Source: Podospora comata (taxonomy: Eukaryota; Ascomycota; Sordariomycetes; Sordariales; Podosporaceae). Taken from it: a stretch of DNA of 64,000 nucleotides. This document shows positions 47,653 through 58,457 of this stretch, piece after piece. The first letter of the stretch is position 1. Each line of letters opens with the position of its first letter. The translations under genes and the position numbers were made by a program. Location: the NCBI GenBank assembly GCA_017354895.1, contig CP071493.1:8308001-8372000 (forward strand), read 5' to 3'. The notes beneath the pieces are model-generated. The model searched no databases. It saw only the letters and a program-made list of their open reading frames with translations, and was not told where the DNA came from.

Positions 47653-48668
47653 CTTTGGTGGTGATGTTGATGAGATGATGTATACAAAAAGATGCAAGAT
47701 AACGGATATGGCTGCAGGTGATTTGGGTTGCGGCGCAGTGCTGGCTGGTGGTTGTCTTGGCTGAGGATGCGAGGGGAGAAGAAGAAGAAAACAGGACTGG
47801 ACGCCAAGTGCCAAGGTTGGGGTTTTTGGAGAGCTACTGATGTGGGGTGGTTTAGCTGTTGAGACTTGCAGTTGTCAGTCAGTCAAGACGGGATGTTCTG
47901 GTTGATGGAAGTGCTTGACATCAAGATACTGGAGAGATGCCACCAACCCGAGTCGCATCACGAAGCTAGGTATCCGGAAGTCTGGAGGCTGACACGGGAC
48001 AATGGAGCTCAATCATGTGAACCAGCGGACGTGGATCCGGCAAACTCCCCTTTCCCACGGGCGGCATTCCAGCGTTCCACATCTCTCCACTTGTCCTGAT
48101 CGTCCATCAACTCCACAAACGACTGTGGAAGATCTATTTGCGAAATATAAGATACCTTCATTCGATCGGTATAATCAAGAATTTCAAAATAACAATTCGT
48201 AGAGGCTTCGCGCTTTCCCAGCGGCTTGACAGTTCGAAATCCATGCGTGGGGATCACTACTCCATAACTTGGTGAAGCAACTTCACCGGCTGCTTGCGGC
48301 TTAAGGATATCTTCAATTTCCAACATCAGATGGCAGACTATTTAGTCGTGATATCGTTGGGGATAATATCCTCGATCCTTTTACATTCAATAACCATTGG
48401 AGTTGACATTTTTCGTCTTAACTACTTCTGATATATCACTTTTAAGATAACCCCAGAGGTTAAGGGGTGGTTGAGAGTTTGTTCATAATACTACAGGGTT
48501 AGGGTTTCTATCCCCTAGTCTTCACCCCTTTTCAGATACAGTGACTCACTTACAACTCCTCATCCAGTCTCCAATAAATAGTCTCAGTGCAACTTTCATC
48601 GACGAAGATATTTTTAATCTTCAAATAAACATATTTATTATCAAACTTTATGTCACAAGCCAGTTACG
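47653..48668. other. divergent intergenic region with AT-rich segment
   Basis: The half near the RidA gene (about 48330-48660) is markedly more AT-rich than its surroundings. A 105-codon minus-strand frame lies at 48009-48326 and is listed separately. Confidence 0.45.
48009..48326 (-). CDS. possible small hypothetical protein or gene fragment
   Basis: This 105-codon frame has plausible protein composition (FEILDYTDRMKVSYISQID, then SFVELMDDQDKWRDVERW) with balanced charged residues, unlike most chance frames nearby. It has no signal peptide and no recognised domain, and it begins next to an AT-rich stretch. It may be a small real gene, the end of a decayed one, or chance. Confidence 0.3.
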   Translation of the reverse strand: MLEIEDILKPQAAGEVASPSYGVVIPTHGFRTVKPLGKREASTNCYFEILDYTDRMKVSYISQIDLPQSFVELMDDQDKWRDVERWNAARGKGEFAGSTSAGSHD

Positions 48669-49296
48669 ATGTCCCCCTCCCGCAAGCTCATCTCCTCTGG
48701 CTCCCCGTTCGAGGCTCGGATCGGGTACTCCCGAGCTGTAGTCCAGGGTGACATGGTTTTTGTATCTGGATGTACTGGGTAAGATAGTTTTGCTTTTGTA
48801 GTACAGCAGCTTTGTCACATTAACACATCACCACATTACCACATCAACACACACATTCTCACATTACCACATCAACACATTACCACTTTTACCATTTCAC
48901 CTACCTCCCTGTCTAAACTTTCCACCGTTCACATACCAACCACGGCATGTCGTCAGCTACGACTACAAAACAGGCCTCATCTCCCCCAACGTCGTCGACC
49001 AAGCAGAGCAAACCTTTCAAAACATCGCCGCTGCCTTGGCCGAAGCAGGCGCTGGGATGCAGGATGTTGTGAGAGTGAGATACATCCTGCCAGACAGGAA
49101 AGACTTTGAAAGCACCTGGTTGGTCTTGCAATTCCCTTCTTGGAAACTGGAGAGGTTAAGCAACTGACAGAAAAGCAGGCCTGTGCTCCAAAAGTGGCTG
49201 GGCAATGTGAGACCTGCCGCTACCATGATCCAGGCTGGGTTGATGGAGGAGGTGATGAAGATTGAAGTTGAAGTCACCGCCAAAGTGGACAGGTAA
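48669..49296 (+). CDS. RidA (YjgF/UK114) family enamine/imine deaminase
   Basis: Three exons (48669-48778, 48957-49118, 49179-49296) with introns of 178 and 60 bp and matching phases give about 129 residues, the standard RidA size. Features in order are a start-proximal SGSPFEARIGYSRAV, the strand GDMVFVSGCTGYD, then DQAEQTFQNIAAALAEAG and VVRVRYILPDR. The C-terminal part RPAATMIQAGLM has the Arg expected to bind the substrate carboxylate. RidA proteins form trimers that hydrolyse reactive enamines and imines from amino-acid metabolism. The first intron is unusually long for this window and contains CA-rich imperfect repeats. Confidence 0.9.
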
Positions 49297-49417
49297 AGAC
49301 GTTTCTAGCAGAGCGCATTAAACCAAAAGAATTACGGAAAAGTCCATGCCCAAGTCCATCCGAAAACTCCAAGCTCTTTCCTACAAATGGGTATCGTCAT
49401 TACGTCCGTCATTACCA

Positions 49418-50794
49418 TTACTTGGGAACCCCCTTACCCGGCGCGTCAACGACCACCACCAGTTCCCCGTTACCCCCCTGGCCAGCCACCGTCCCGTCCC
49501 CGGCCCTCTCATTCTGCAAGACCTCCTCCACCACCCGCTCTCCACTGACTGCCTCCCCGTCCGCCTCCCCTTCCTTCTTCTCCCCCTCCCCCTCAGCCTC
49601 TTCTTTCTCCTTCTTCTCCCTCTCCTCTCTGCCTCGTTTATGACAATACCACAGCACAAACAGCAACAGGAAAACGGCCACGCTCCACAACGCGCTTGTT
49701 CCCGCCAACATGGGAAACTTGGTCTTGAGCGCATTCAAGATGGCCTTGAGCATGGTCTTGATCAACGCTGGGGTGAGCGCCAAATCACTCAGGTTCTTTG
49801 GCATAAAGAACTTGGCTGCCCCCTTCAGCCCCTCGTCAGCATTAATCCTGGATTTATCCAGCCCCTGCGCTTCCGCGGCCATGGCTAGAATTTCCGGGGC
49901 AAGGCTAGAGGTGAGCTTCTTGGGAAGCTGAGTCACTAGCTTCTGGAGAGACGAAGGCAGCTTCTCAAAGGTCTTGGTGAGGATGTCATTCCGGCCGTCG
50001 AGGAGGGAGACAAGGTCGTCAACTGCTGTGGGGACACCGTTGGCGAGATCCTTGAGAATTTGGACAAACGGCCGAACCAATAGGTCTTTTGCGTCTGAAG
50101 AGATGGAGCCCGAAGACGACAGGTTGAGCTTGTCTAACAAGCGAGAGAGGTCGGCCCATTCCTTCTCGGCCGATTCCGGCTTGGTTGTGCCCTCGGTCGC
50201 GGGAACGGCGAGGCTGTCCGGGGTTGACGAACCCTGCTTCTTGGAGCGCGTGAACATGCGGGACAGGCGCGATGGCTTCTTCTCCTTCGACTTGGTGTTC
50301 TGGTTATCCTTTCCATCAGCCTTTGTATCTGCCACGTCGATAGCAATCTCCTCTGGCCCAGAAGGAGACTCTTGTTCTGGCGCCTTGGGTATCGTTGCCA
50401 GCTCGGTATTCTTGTCCTTCAACACCAGAGCCGTATCGTTGGGGTTAGAGGCCGAGCTGGCGCCGAACAGCTGGAACGTCTCGCTCTTGTCATCCCAATC
50501 CCACGTCAACTCGGGGGTTTTCGATCGAGGCGGCAGCGCCGGCCGAGGTCCCTCTTCCTCCTCCGCGTCAAAGCCAATGCGCGCAACGAGTCGCTCGAGA
50601 AACTGCTCATCCTCGTCGTCGAGGATGGGAGCCACTGGGACTCGCTTGCCGTTGTCGTCGGATGAAAGCGACGATACTGAAACCCGGGGAGCGGCCGATG
50701 GCGTCAAGACGACTTTCGCGTTGCCATCACCACCCTCCTCGGCCTTCCTCTCCTTCTCCTTTGACTTTTGCCTCCATGGAAAATGCGGAGCCAT
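49418..50794 (-). CDS. hypothetical membrane-anchored protein
   Basis: A single exon of about 458 residues from Met 50794 (MAPHFPWRQKSKEKERK). The frame is open to 51118, but the extra 108 residues have low-complexity Pro/Ser/His composition and lie in probable leader. The first 250 residues are acidic and Ser-rich. A middle helical region (WADLSRLLDKLNL, then FVQILKDLANGVPTAVDDLVSLLDG) follows. A C-terminal transmembrane helix (SALWSVAVFLLLFVLWYC) precedes a highly charged Lys/Glu tail. I recognise no catalytic motif. The gene reads in the same direction as nse1, directly downstream of it. Confidence 0.6.
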   Translation of the reverse strand: MAPHFPWRQKSKEKERKAEEGGDGNAKVVLTPSAAPRVSVSSLSSDDNGKRVPVAPILDDEDEQFLERLVARIGFDAEEEEGPRPALPPRSKTPELTWDWDDKSETFQLFGASSASNPNDTALVLKDKNTELATIPKAPEQESPSGPEEIAIDVADTKADGKDNQNTKSKEKKPSRLSRMFTRSKKQGSSTPDSLAVPATEGTTKPESAEKEWADLSRLLDKLNLSSSGSISSDAKDLLVRPFVQILKDLANGVPTAVDDLVSLLDGRNDILTKTFEKLPSSLQKLVTQLPKKLTSSLAPEILAMAAEAQGLDKSRINADEGLKGAAKFFMPKNLSDLALTPALIKTMLKAILNALKTKFPMLAGTSALWSVAVFLLLFVLWYCHKRGREEREKKEKEEAEGEGEKKEGEADGEAVSGERVVEEVLQNERAGDGTVAGQGGNGELVVVVDAPGKGVPK

Positions 50795-51215
50795 GTGTGC
50801 GGTTGCGTGTACGTGGTGAGTTGCACTGGGATGACGTCTTGGCGTCAGTGGTGAGGGGCGGGGTTGGAGGGGAAGCTTTGGTGCCCGTGCTGTTGCGTTT
50901 GCTCGCACTTGGCTGAGGAAAGGCGGGGGGGGGGAAAGATGGTGGATGTACGCGGCTCCGGGTTGAAACGCTTCACATGCAGATTCGAGATCAGATGAAC
51001 TCGAGCTGCTGCAGTTGACGTCTGGGTTTATTTCCAGGTCTTTCCAAGCTTCCGGTTTCACTATAGGTAGGGGGTTCGTTAGAGTCAGTCGGCAGGAGGC
51101 CGCTTCGGAACCACACACCAGCGGGAGATCTCAATCGAGATGTGCACAGCCACAGGGTGATGTCATGCAATTGGGTATCATCAAGAATTCTATCTATGTA
51201 AATCAAAAAAAAAAA
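50795..51215. other. short intergenic region between tandem minus-strand genes
   Basis: This contains the leader of the hypothetical protein and the 3' end of nse1. A ten-A run lies near 51207. Nothing else was seen. Confidence 0.4.
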
Positions 51216-52184
51216 TCAGTCTTCAGCCTCTTCCTCGCCTGCATCTTCGGCGACCTCGCTACGTCTCCCGCGTCTTCCGGCTCTTGATCTTTGGAATGCC
51301 GACCTGGATGTGATGGCCCTTTCCCCCACAAACTGAGATCCATCCCACTCCGTCTGACACTTCGGACACTTCCGGTCCGGCCTGGTCCTCCAAAAGTTGC
51401 CCTCGCAAACATCGTGTAGACGAATTGTGCAGTCCACATTGTTACACCGCTGTCCGTGCGTCACGATCTCCTTGCACGCCTCGCAGAACTTGATATGCTG
51501 CCACTCTTCTTCTTCGTCGTTGTAGGTGGCAACAAGCCAGGACCACAGCTCAACCAGGGCTCTCGTGCTTAGGCTGTAAAACCCGTCCCTGCTCTTCTCC
51601 AACCACCCCTCGGCTACCAGGTTCGATAGTAGCGCGAGCACTTCGGAGTGTTTGAGTCCCCGAGTGGCTGACTGACTGCCTTCCGCATCCTCACCATTGG
51701 CGCCGTTGACATGTCCATTCCCCATACTTTGCCGAGAGGGGCGTGATACCTTCAGTGCCTGTCCCTCATCCACAGCCATGACCTCCATGCGGGGCGTGTT
51801 GTACGTCTCAAACATGGCGTCGAGCAGCCTCTTGATGTATGCTACCTCTTCGGCCGAATGGACAGTGGCCATCTGGCTGGCTGGGTCGCTCTGGGTGTTG
51901 TAAAAAACCCAGACACGCTCGTCTCGGACTTGATCGCGCATATAGCGGATGTCATAGTCCAATGGCTCCACGGCCTCTCTCGCAGTTCGGATGGCATCTG
52001 TAAACTGGTCCAGAGTGATGGTGTCCGGGTCAACGGGCTCAAAGGTGCTCTTTGACTTGAGGTCGGCCAGCAGTTTCTTGCCTTGTTTCAGCGTGAGGGT
52101 CCCTTGTGCCATGAAGTTTTGAAGAAAAGAACGGTGGAGGTCATTGTACCCCGCTGGAAGAGGTGGCTCCCAGTCGATCTCCAT
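51216..52184 (-). CDS. nse1: Nse1, SMC5/6 complex RING-like subunit
   Basis: A single exon of about 322 residues from Met 52184 (MEIDWEPPLPAGYNDLHR); the frame is open upstream to 52451 but lacks conservation there. The N-terminal half contains winged-helix character (DLHRSFLQNFMAQGTLT and HSEVLALLSNLVAEGWLE). The C-terminal half holds the variant RING with ligands in FCEACKEIV, RCNNVDC, IRLHDVC and CPKCQTEW. Nse1 with the MAGE protein Nse3 and the kleisin Nse4 forms the head module of SMC5/6, with RING-dependent ubiquitin ligase activity, and acts in DNA repair and replication restart. The C-terminal tail is basic then acidic, probably disordered. A (GA)n microsatellite lies just upstream. 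Confidence 0.92.
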   Translation of the reverse strand: MEIDWEPPLPAGYNDLHRSFLQNFMAQGTLTLKQGKKLLADLKSKSTFEPVDPDTITLDQFTDAIRTAREAVEPLDYDIRYMRDQVRDERVWVFYNTQSDPASQMATVHSAEEVAYIKRLLDAMFETYNTPRMEVMAVDEGQALKVSRPSRQSMGNGHVNGANGEDAEGSQSATRGLKHSEVLALLSNLVAEGWLEKSRDGFYSLSTRALVELWSWLVATYNDEEEEWQHIKFCEACKEIVTHGQRCNNVDCTIRLHDVCEGNFWRTRPDRKCPKCQTEWDGSQFVGERAITSRSAFQRSRAGRRGRRSEVAEDAGEEEAED

Positions 52185-54072
52185 TGATGAAGCACTGTAA
52201 GTAGAGTGGGCGTGGATTCGGTTGGTGGGAAGACGAGGTTGTCGTCTGTCGGCTTGTGAGAGAGAGAGAGAGAGAGACTGCAGTGCTGATGGAGTGGCGA
52301 GCTGCAGGTTTCCAAACGACTGTAACCAGAGCGCGTTCTTCCCCGCGATTCTTGGCGTTTGCGGGATGTCAGCCACGCCCTGCAAAAGTGGTTGCAGCGG
52401 ACCGAATTGATGGCCTTGCGAGGAAGGTGCACGGTCCATTTTGTCGGGCACGGGTCATATGCCTTTTCCATCAGCGCCATCAGCGCCATCAGCGCAATAT
52501 TTTCGAACCGAGCTCACCTCACCTACAACCAACCCCCATTTTCACCCACGCCCACGGACACAAGTGTCGGCTCTTCTCACCATCTCCCACTATCACAATC
52601 TAGACCTCCCTCTTTTGGAAAATCACAGGCTTCCAATCTTGCTCTAATCTTCTAATCCCGAAGCTTGAAGTTCTTGGTATCTCTTGTTCGACAGCTGTTT
52701 GAAGCAGCTGTTTCGGCACCCGCCTGTACCCGAGGTGCTGCCCCCGTTTCCACGTGGGTTCAAATCTCCGATACGCTGCTTTTTCTCCTCCCGCCCCTTC
52801 TACGATGGATCGTCTAGTGTAGCCTCGACGGCACGCATGGCAAAAGAAACCGATATTCTCCTCTTGTTCTCTTATCACACTCGTCACCTGCACTAGTAGA
52901 CTGTCGTGCCTGTGTGGCTCAACTGCCGCGGCCACAGTCGTCCGATGTGTGCTCCTCAGATTGGGAACGGCTTCACCTCTAGCGTTTCGGAGAACGCCCC
53001 TCTTTTCGGAAACCGGTTAAGCAGCAGGGGGTTCGTGACATCGTCTCATGTTGGCAGGGGCGGCATCTCTCTTTTCCAGAGCTTGGCTCACCAGATCCCC
53101 TCACCCACAGCCTGTTTGGATCTCGGGCCATGGAGCTGTTATGGAGGCAGGGTCTGGATTCACTTGACGTTCTGTTTCCACCTCTTTATCACGCTATCAA
53201 CTCGACACTTCCCTCAAGAGTCATCATATCTCCACTACCGTCGTTCTCGAGTCTGGACTTTCGGGCTCGGCTCCAACTCCGTCGGAATCCACTCAAACCT
53301 CACATGCCAACCACCCGTTGAAGAACAGAGTCGCAACGACAAGACGGATCTGCAGACTGCAGCCGACCCTCCTTCCCATATGCGTCTTCTTCACCCTTAT
53401 GTCCTTCCTGCAAGGCCGGGGTTGCTTGCTGCTTCTGATCTCCGAACGTGAACAGGGTCGCGCCGGAGCAGACTAGATGCTTGTGATAAAGCTGCGGAGG
53501 AGCTACAATAAACGATCAAAGCGCTACTCTCCACATCAAGCCACTAGTCCTCTTTCGCCATTCAGTTCGTGAAGGGCTTGCTTCTCGATAGCGTCTTTTG
53601 CAAATCACTAAGGCTCTGTTGGATTGCGCTCGGACGCTCGGATCTTGGTAGCGATACATCGCCCATCTCGTTCTCTCACAAAGCGCACCTGTAAGGGCAC
53701 GACATCGCAATCGGCAAGCAGCTTCCATATTCAGCTGCTCGCTTCTGGACCCTCCTCTCCCCCCTCAACCACCCCCGTTTCCACAACTCCGTCTTTGGGC
53801 ATGATGGGCAGGGCGAGAAGCTGGGTGTTTGGACCTCTCCACGTTTTCCAGGGGTCACTGTGTCACGCTCACTGTCACCCAAGCTAGCCCGAGGCCATGG
53901 CTTTCTCAATTTATCCACAAGATCCCCCTCCTTGGCGTCGCCCTGTCTGCATGATAACGCGTCTTGATCCCCAGTCTCAACCTTGGTCCTGGTGTTTGTT
54001 TCTTCTTTTTCTCCATTCCTGTGCAACCTCCAACCCCTTGACGTACCCGGCGCTGCCGACAACACCCTCAAG
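52185..54072. other. divergent intergenic region with microsatellites
   Basis: About 1.9 kb lies between nse1 and the membrane-protein gene. It contains a GA dinucleotide run (about 52258-52277) and three copies of CATCAGCGC (52469-52495). No gene is supported; several frames occur but have chance-like composition. Confidence 0.45.
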
Positions 54073-55733
54073 ATGGCTCAACTGCCGTCCGAGGTCATGG
54101 GCCAGTGTGTTGCTATTCTTCTCTACAGCTGGTTTTGCCTGGCCGTCGGCTTGTTCTTGCTGTGGATCGTGTGGGTTCATGATGAGCGCACGAGCTGTGA
54201 GTGCTTCACTGTCGTGGAGATATCAGCCAACGAGAGAGAGACTAACCAAGCTCAGATGTCATCATGCTGGGGTCTTTCATGGTCTTGCACACATTTACCT
54301 CAATCATCCAGCAAATACACACCATCACCTGGTGGAACGATATCAAGACGGCACAATGGCAGAATGTCGTTGCCAATGTGGGGAATCCTGAGCTCAACAT
54401 CACGGGTGCATCAACTGGTCTGGATTTAGTGCTGTTTTACATTCGTGGGTTGCTTTGTGGTCGACTACCGGGAGCGCATACTGATGGTTGCACAGAGTAC
54501 TATTGCTACAATGTAGAATCACTACTCGTTGTCTTTTGGGCTGTAGAGCTGGCCAACAGTATCTTCCAGCTACGCATCACCAAAATGTACCGGCTCCACG
54601 CCTCTCTGATTGCCAAGGGTACCGCGACCGTGATTCCGGCCATGTTTATGGTTTTGCTTCGGTTCAGCAAGATTCAGGCCAGTACCGTCGGGTTCCTGAT
54701 CTTATCCAGCGGAATCAGTACGTTTATAAGCTTTCGTAGTCTGCTGAAGAGCACTTGCTAACAAGCCCCCAGTGATCACTTGCTTCCTGGCCGGCAGCTT
54801 GATCTTGTTGTCGATTCTTGGCAAATACATTCACTCGCGGGTAATGGTGTTGTCATGGGACGTTCGGTATGGGCGCTCAACGAACACTGGTGGAGGCACC
54901 TCGGATGGAACGAATCCAACCAGTAGCTCGCATCCAAAGCCTCCGTTGTCGAAGAGGAAGAATATCTACGACAGGTGGTTGGTGTTGCGGTTCACCGTTG
55001 CTTTCATCGCCTTGAGGTATGTATACCATCACATCATGGACTGCGAGCACAGAGAACTGACAGACAACGCAGCCTTTTTCAACTCGTCGTTGTCATGTTC
55101 CAGCTCCGAGCTTCACAGACCAACTCGGTCGAAAATGTCCCGGCAGAGCCGGACCTGAGTGCCGGGAGAGCCGTTACCGACTTTGTTCTTTACATCCCTG
55201 GAGTTACGGCGCCGGTACTGGCTTATTTGGTGTTTGGAACAACGAGGACCTTTCGAGATTATGCCTGGTCCATACTTGCGCCGCGGTGGTTGCAGGCGAA
55301 GCGAGAGGCACGCAAGCAGGCCAAGAAGAAGCCCAGCGTCGTGATCGGTGCGAGGGACTTGGCCATCATCAACCAGGAGCAGGCAAACAAAGCGGGTCGT
55401 GATTTGGAATCAGGACTTTGTCATTACGAGGTCGGCGTCACTGCCGGGAGGGATAGGGCGAACAGCAACGCTAGGAGGGAAAGGTCATTTAGCAACGCCG
55501 GGAGGGATAGGGCGTATAGCAATGCTGGGAGGATGAGGGGGAACAGCATAAGGCTGCAGAACCTCAATTCTTCTCACAACCACATTGTGGGTGCGATGAA
55601 GGATAAGGACTCGGATGAGGATGAATGGCCGATTATGAAGCACGAGTCCATTCAGGTCACGACCGAAATCGACCGAAGCTCTGGCCACTCTAGTCAGTGG
55701 AAGGATATGATGGACAAGGATCGGAGGATATGA
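54073..55733 (+). CDS. multi-pass (about seven-helix) membrane protein
   Basis: Five exons (54073-54196, 54256-54444, 54496-54717, 54773-55016, 55073-55733) with introns of 51-59 bp, and matching phases at every junction, give about 479 residues. Hydrophobic helices occur in order at LLYSWFCLAVGLFLLWIVWV, VIMLGSFMVLHTFTSII, SLLVVFWAVELANSIF, TVIPAMFMVLLR, FLAGSLILLSILG, VLRFTVAFIALSLFQLVVV and FVLYIPGVTAPVLAYLVFG. A Ser-rich cytoplasmic tail of about 180 residues contains a nine-residue repeat (RDRAxSNAG type). The arrangement recalls fungal GPCR-like integral membrane proteins, but I cannot name the family. The stop is 195 bp from the end of a convergent MFS gene. Confidence 0.7.
55447..55554 (+). 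repeat. 27-bp coding tandem repeat
   Basis: Three clear and one diverged copies of a 27-bp unit starting GGAGGGATAGGG encode Arg/Asn/Ser-rich nine-residue repeats in the cytoplasmic tail of the membrane protein. Confidence 0.85.
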
Positions 55734-55927
55734 TGGAGAAGGATCGGAGGATTATGATGAACCAGGAGCAAAAGGGAACGGCGTTTTGGTTTCCTTTGTT
55801 TTTTTATGATACCCTCGTTGCGCCTGACAATGATACGATTGACTGGATGACATTTCGTTGGATGTCTGATAATTTCTTCCGAGCTGCCCCGTGTTGTCTG
55901 CGATAACCACGTCTTTTGGTGTTGTTT

Positions 55928-57914
55928 TTACTTCTTGCTCCCCAATCTTCCCAGTCTGACTGGTGCAACTAAACACAGGTTCGCAACGGCCAGAGCGAAG
56001 CAACATAGAAAAGTTAGACGCAGGGCGGCGGCGTAGCTCTGTACGACTTGATCCTGGTATGTCCCCTCCAAGTCCCTGATAGCCTCGACCGACTTTCTGA
56101 CTTTGCTGATCACAGCCTCCTTTTCCGGTCCGCTGACGAATTCCTGGAGGTGATACCACAGCGAGTTTTGCACGACAAGCGATGAGCAGGCGACTCCGAT
56201 AATGCTGCCTGTGCTTCTCCACAGCATCAGGGTGCTGGTCACGACAGCTTGCTCGTGCTGCTCTGACGCGGCGAGCACAGCCATGAAGCTTCCCGGGAAC
56301 TGGAAACCTTGGCCTGCCGACGCCGGCACGAGACAGAGCATGTAAACCCATGTCGGCCAGCCCCTTTCCATGCTGAACAAGCAGAACAGTCCGGCTATGA
56401 CGAGCGTTGCGCCTGTGATGAGCGGCCACTTCATCCGGCGGGACCAGGTGATCAAGAATCCGGCTGTCATTCCGCAGAGGGCCTGGACCGCGGAGCAGGT
56501 TACCAGGCGGAGGCCGGACTCTGTGGCCGAGGTGAGGAGGACGCCTTGGAAAAACAGCGGTCTTTTTTTTTTTTTTTTTTTTTTTGTCAGCTGAGAATTC
56601 AAAGACAAGAGAGGCAAAAGATGCTTACACGTTAAACAGTATCGCCGCCGCCAACAATGCCGAAATATGGCTCGACACCATCAGGTTCATGTGCGGCGCC
56701 TTGAACACCAGATGAAGCGGCATGATCGGGTTTCTAACCCATCTCTCCACCCACAAAAACACGGGGAACACCACAGCAGAGAACATCAACGACCCTACCA
56801 CAACCGGATGGCTCCAAGGAAGAACGTTTCCCCCCAGCCCAACCCCCAACACCAACCCCGTCACGCTCCCCGCCAGGGTCGCGGCTCCCCAAAAGTCAAA
56901 CTCTCTCAACGCCTGCTGTATCGTCACCTTCTGTTTCCCGTACAGTCCTAAATCACCGGGGATCACCAACCCGCTCACTCCCACACAGATGATCAGAACA
57001 GGAACCTGAACCCCAAACTCCCACCTCCACCCCAGACAATCCGCCATCAGACCCCCCAGACCCGCCCCCATCATGGACCCGACACCAAAAGTAACATTCA
57101 ACAAACTCTGATATCTAGGCCGGATCTCGATAGGCACGACATCAGACATGATGATGCTCCCCAGCGTCATCATCCCCCCCGCTCCGAGGCCGCAGACTGC
57201 TCGAGCCAGGATGAACTGGAGCATGGACCCAGCAACGGCGCACCATAGTGTCCCCAAGGAGAAGACGGCAGCGAGGATGAGGTAGGGTATTTTCCTGCCA
57301 ATCGCATCCGACAAACCCCCGACCAACGGCTGAAAAGAGGTCTGGGTGAGCAGAAAGGAAGTCGAGAGCCAGGAGGCAGAGTTGGCAGAGTGAAAGTGGG
57401 AGGTTATCACCGGGTGGGAGGAGGCCATGATTGTGCCGTCGAAGCAGATTATCAGTTCTGCGTTGTCGTTAGGATTTTTCAGGTACGCTTGAGCTGGTTC
57501 GGGGGGTGGGTAGGAAGACGACGGGCTGAGCTTACGGGAGAGAATTATCTGGCCGAACAGCAGCCAGAAGCGGGGCCGGGAGAGGCCGGAGAGGTAGGGG
57601 GATTTGCTGGGAGTGCTTGACGGGAGGAGGGGGGTGGACTCGGTTGTTTTGGGCTGGGAGGGAAACGAGGAGGCCGAGGAGATGGTGGTGTTGCTGCTGG
57701 GAGTGGAAGTATAGTGAGGACGGGGGATGCGAAAAGGGGGTTGTTGCGGTCGAGAACCAGGGAGGAAGAGGTCGAATGGGTTGGTGGTTTCATCGTCGCT
57801 GGAGTCGTCACACGAGGAGAGAGATTCTGACGATTCAGAGTCTTTGTCGCTTTCCCAGGGGTTCTTTCGGTAGAGGTACACCTCACGGTGCGGCGGTCTT
57901 TCCTGAGAGCTCAT
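55928..57914 (-). CDS. MFS transporter, vacuolar amino-acid/multidrug type
   Basis: Three exons (57914-57536, 57457-56629, 56561-55928) with introns of 78 and 67 bp and matching phases give about 613 residues. After a polar, acidic N-terminal tail of about 120 residues come the family motifs: CFDGTIMASSHPVITSHF, WLSTSFLLTQTSFQPLVG and GGLSDAIGRKIPYL (motif A). ARAVCGLGAGGMMTLG and a second half follow, with 12-14 helices overall. It resembles the Fnx/Vba group of vacuolar basic amino acid carriers and related drug antiporters; substrate is not resolved. The second intron is odd: 23 A residues (read on the coding strand) lie directly before its AG acceptor. Confidence 0.88.
56563..56585. repeat. 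homopolymer tract inside an MFS intron
   Basis: A 23-base T run on the plus strand, equal to an A run directly before the 3' splice site of the second MFS intron on the coding strand. Confidence 0.9.
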
Positions 57915-58457
57915 GATGTTTGCGTTCACACCATCGACAGACAGACAGACAGACACAAAAGAAACCACAAATATTCACACTCAAGTCACACTACATATTT
58001 TAGGTATTCGTACAACTCAATAAAATCCGTTAAACCCTTCCCCCCCTCAACCCATCTCCGATTCTCGGTGGCGGCTTTGTGTGATATTTGTATGGTGTTA
58101 TGCATCCAAACCCGCACTAACACCATGACGCCTTCGCCCTTGCTTCCTGTCGTTCGGTTGCGATGCGGCGCCGACGATACATATCCCCCCCACACACCAG
58201 TCCCACACCATACCTAAGGGTGCAACTTGTCAACTTGCATCATGCAGAGCCACCCCTCTTCCGCAGTGAAATAGGACGAATGACCAATATTCCGAGACTG
58301 CATTCTTGGATGTGTGACATGTATGTGCGGGGATATCCCCGATGGGTGCTGTCAACAAGGTGAACGGTACGGCCTTTGAAGACAATTGGAGGCCTTTGAT
58401 GTTAAAAGACAGACGGAGATGTGACACAGACAGTTTCACACATATCAACGACGACCC
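57915..58457. other. promoter side of the MFS gene
   Basis: This stretch contains a CAGA tetranucleotide run (about 57939-57957) immediately upstream of the MFS start. No gene was seen. Confidence 0.45.

Noticed and set aside
48480-48510. Telomere-like GGGTTAGGG near 48499
   Set aside because: Only about one and a half units are present, so chance is the simplest explanation.
49974-50819. A 281-codon plus-strand frame
   Set aside because: It is antisense to the membrane-anchored hypothetical protein and Ser-rich, as antisense of acidic coding sequence tends to be.
52750-52775. A B-box-like GGTTCAAATCT, suggesting a tRNA
   Set aside because: No A box, acceptor stem or cloverleaf can be formed around it.
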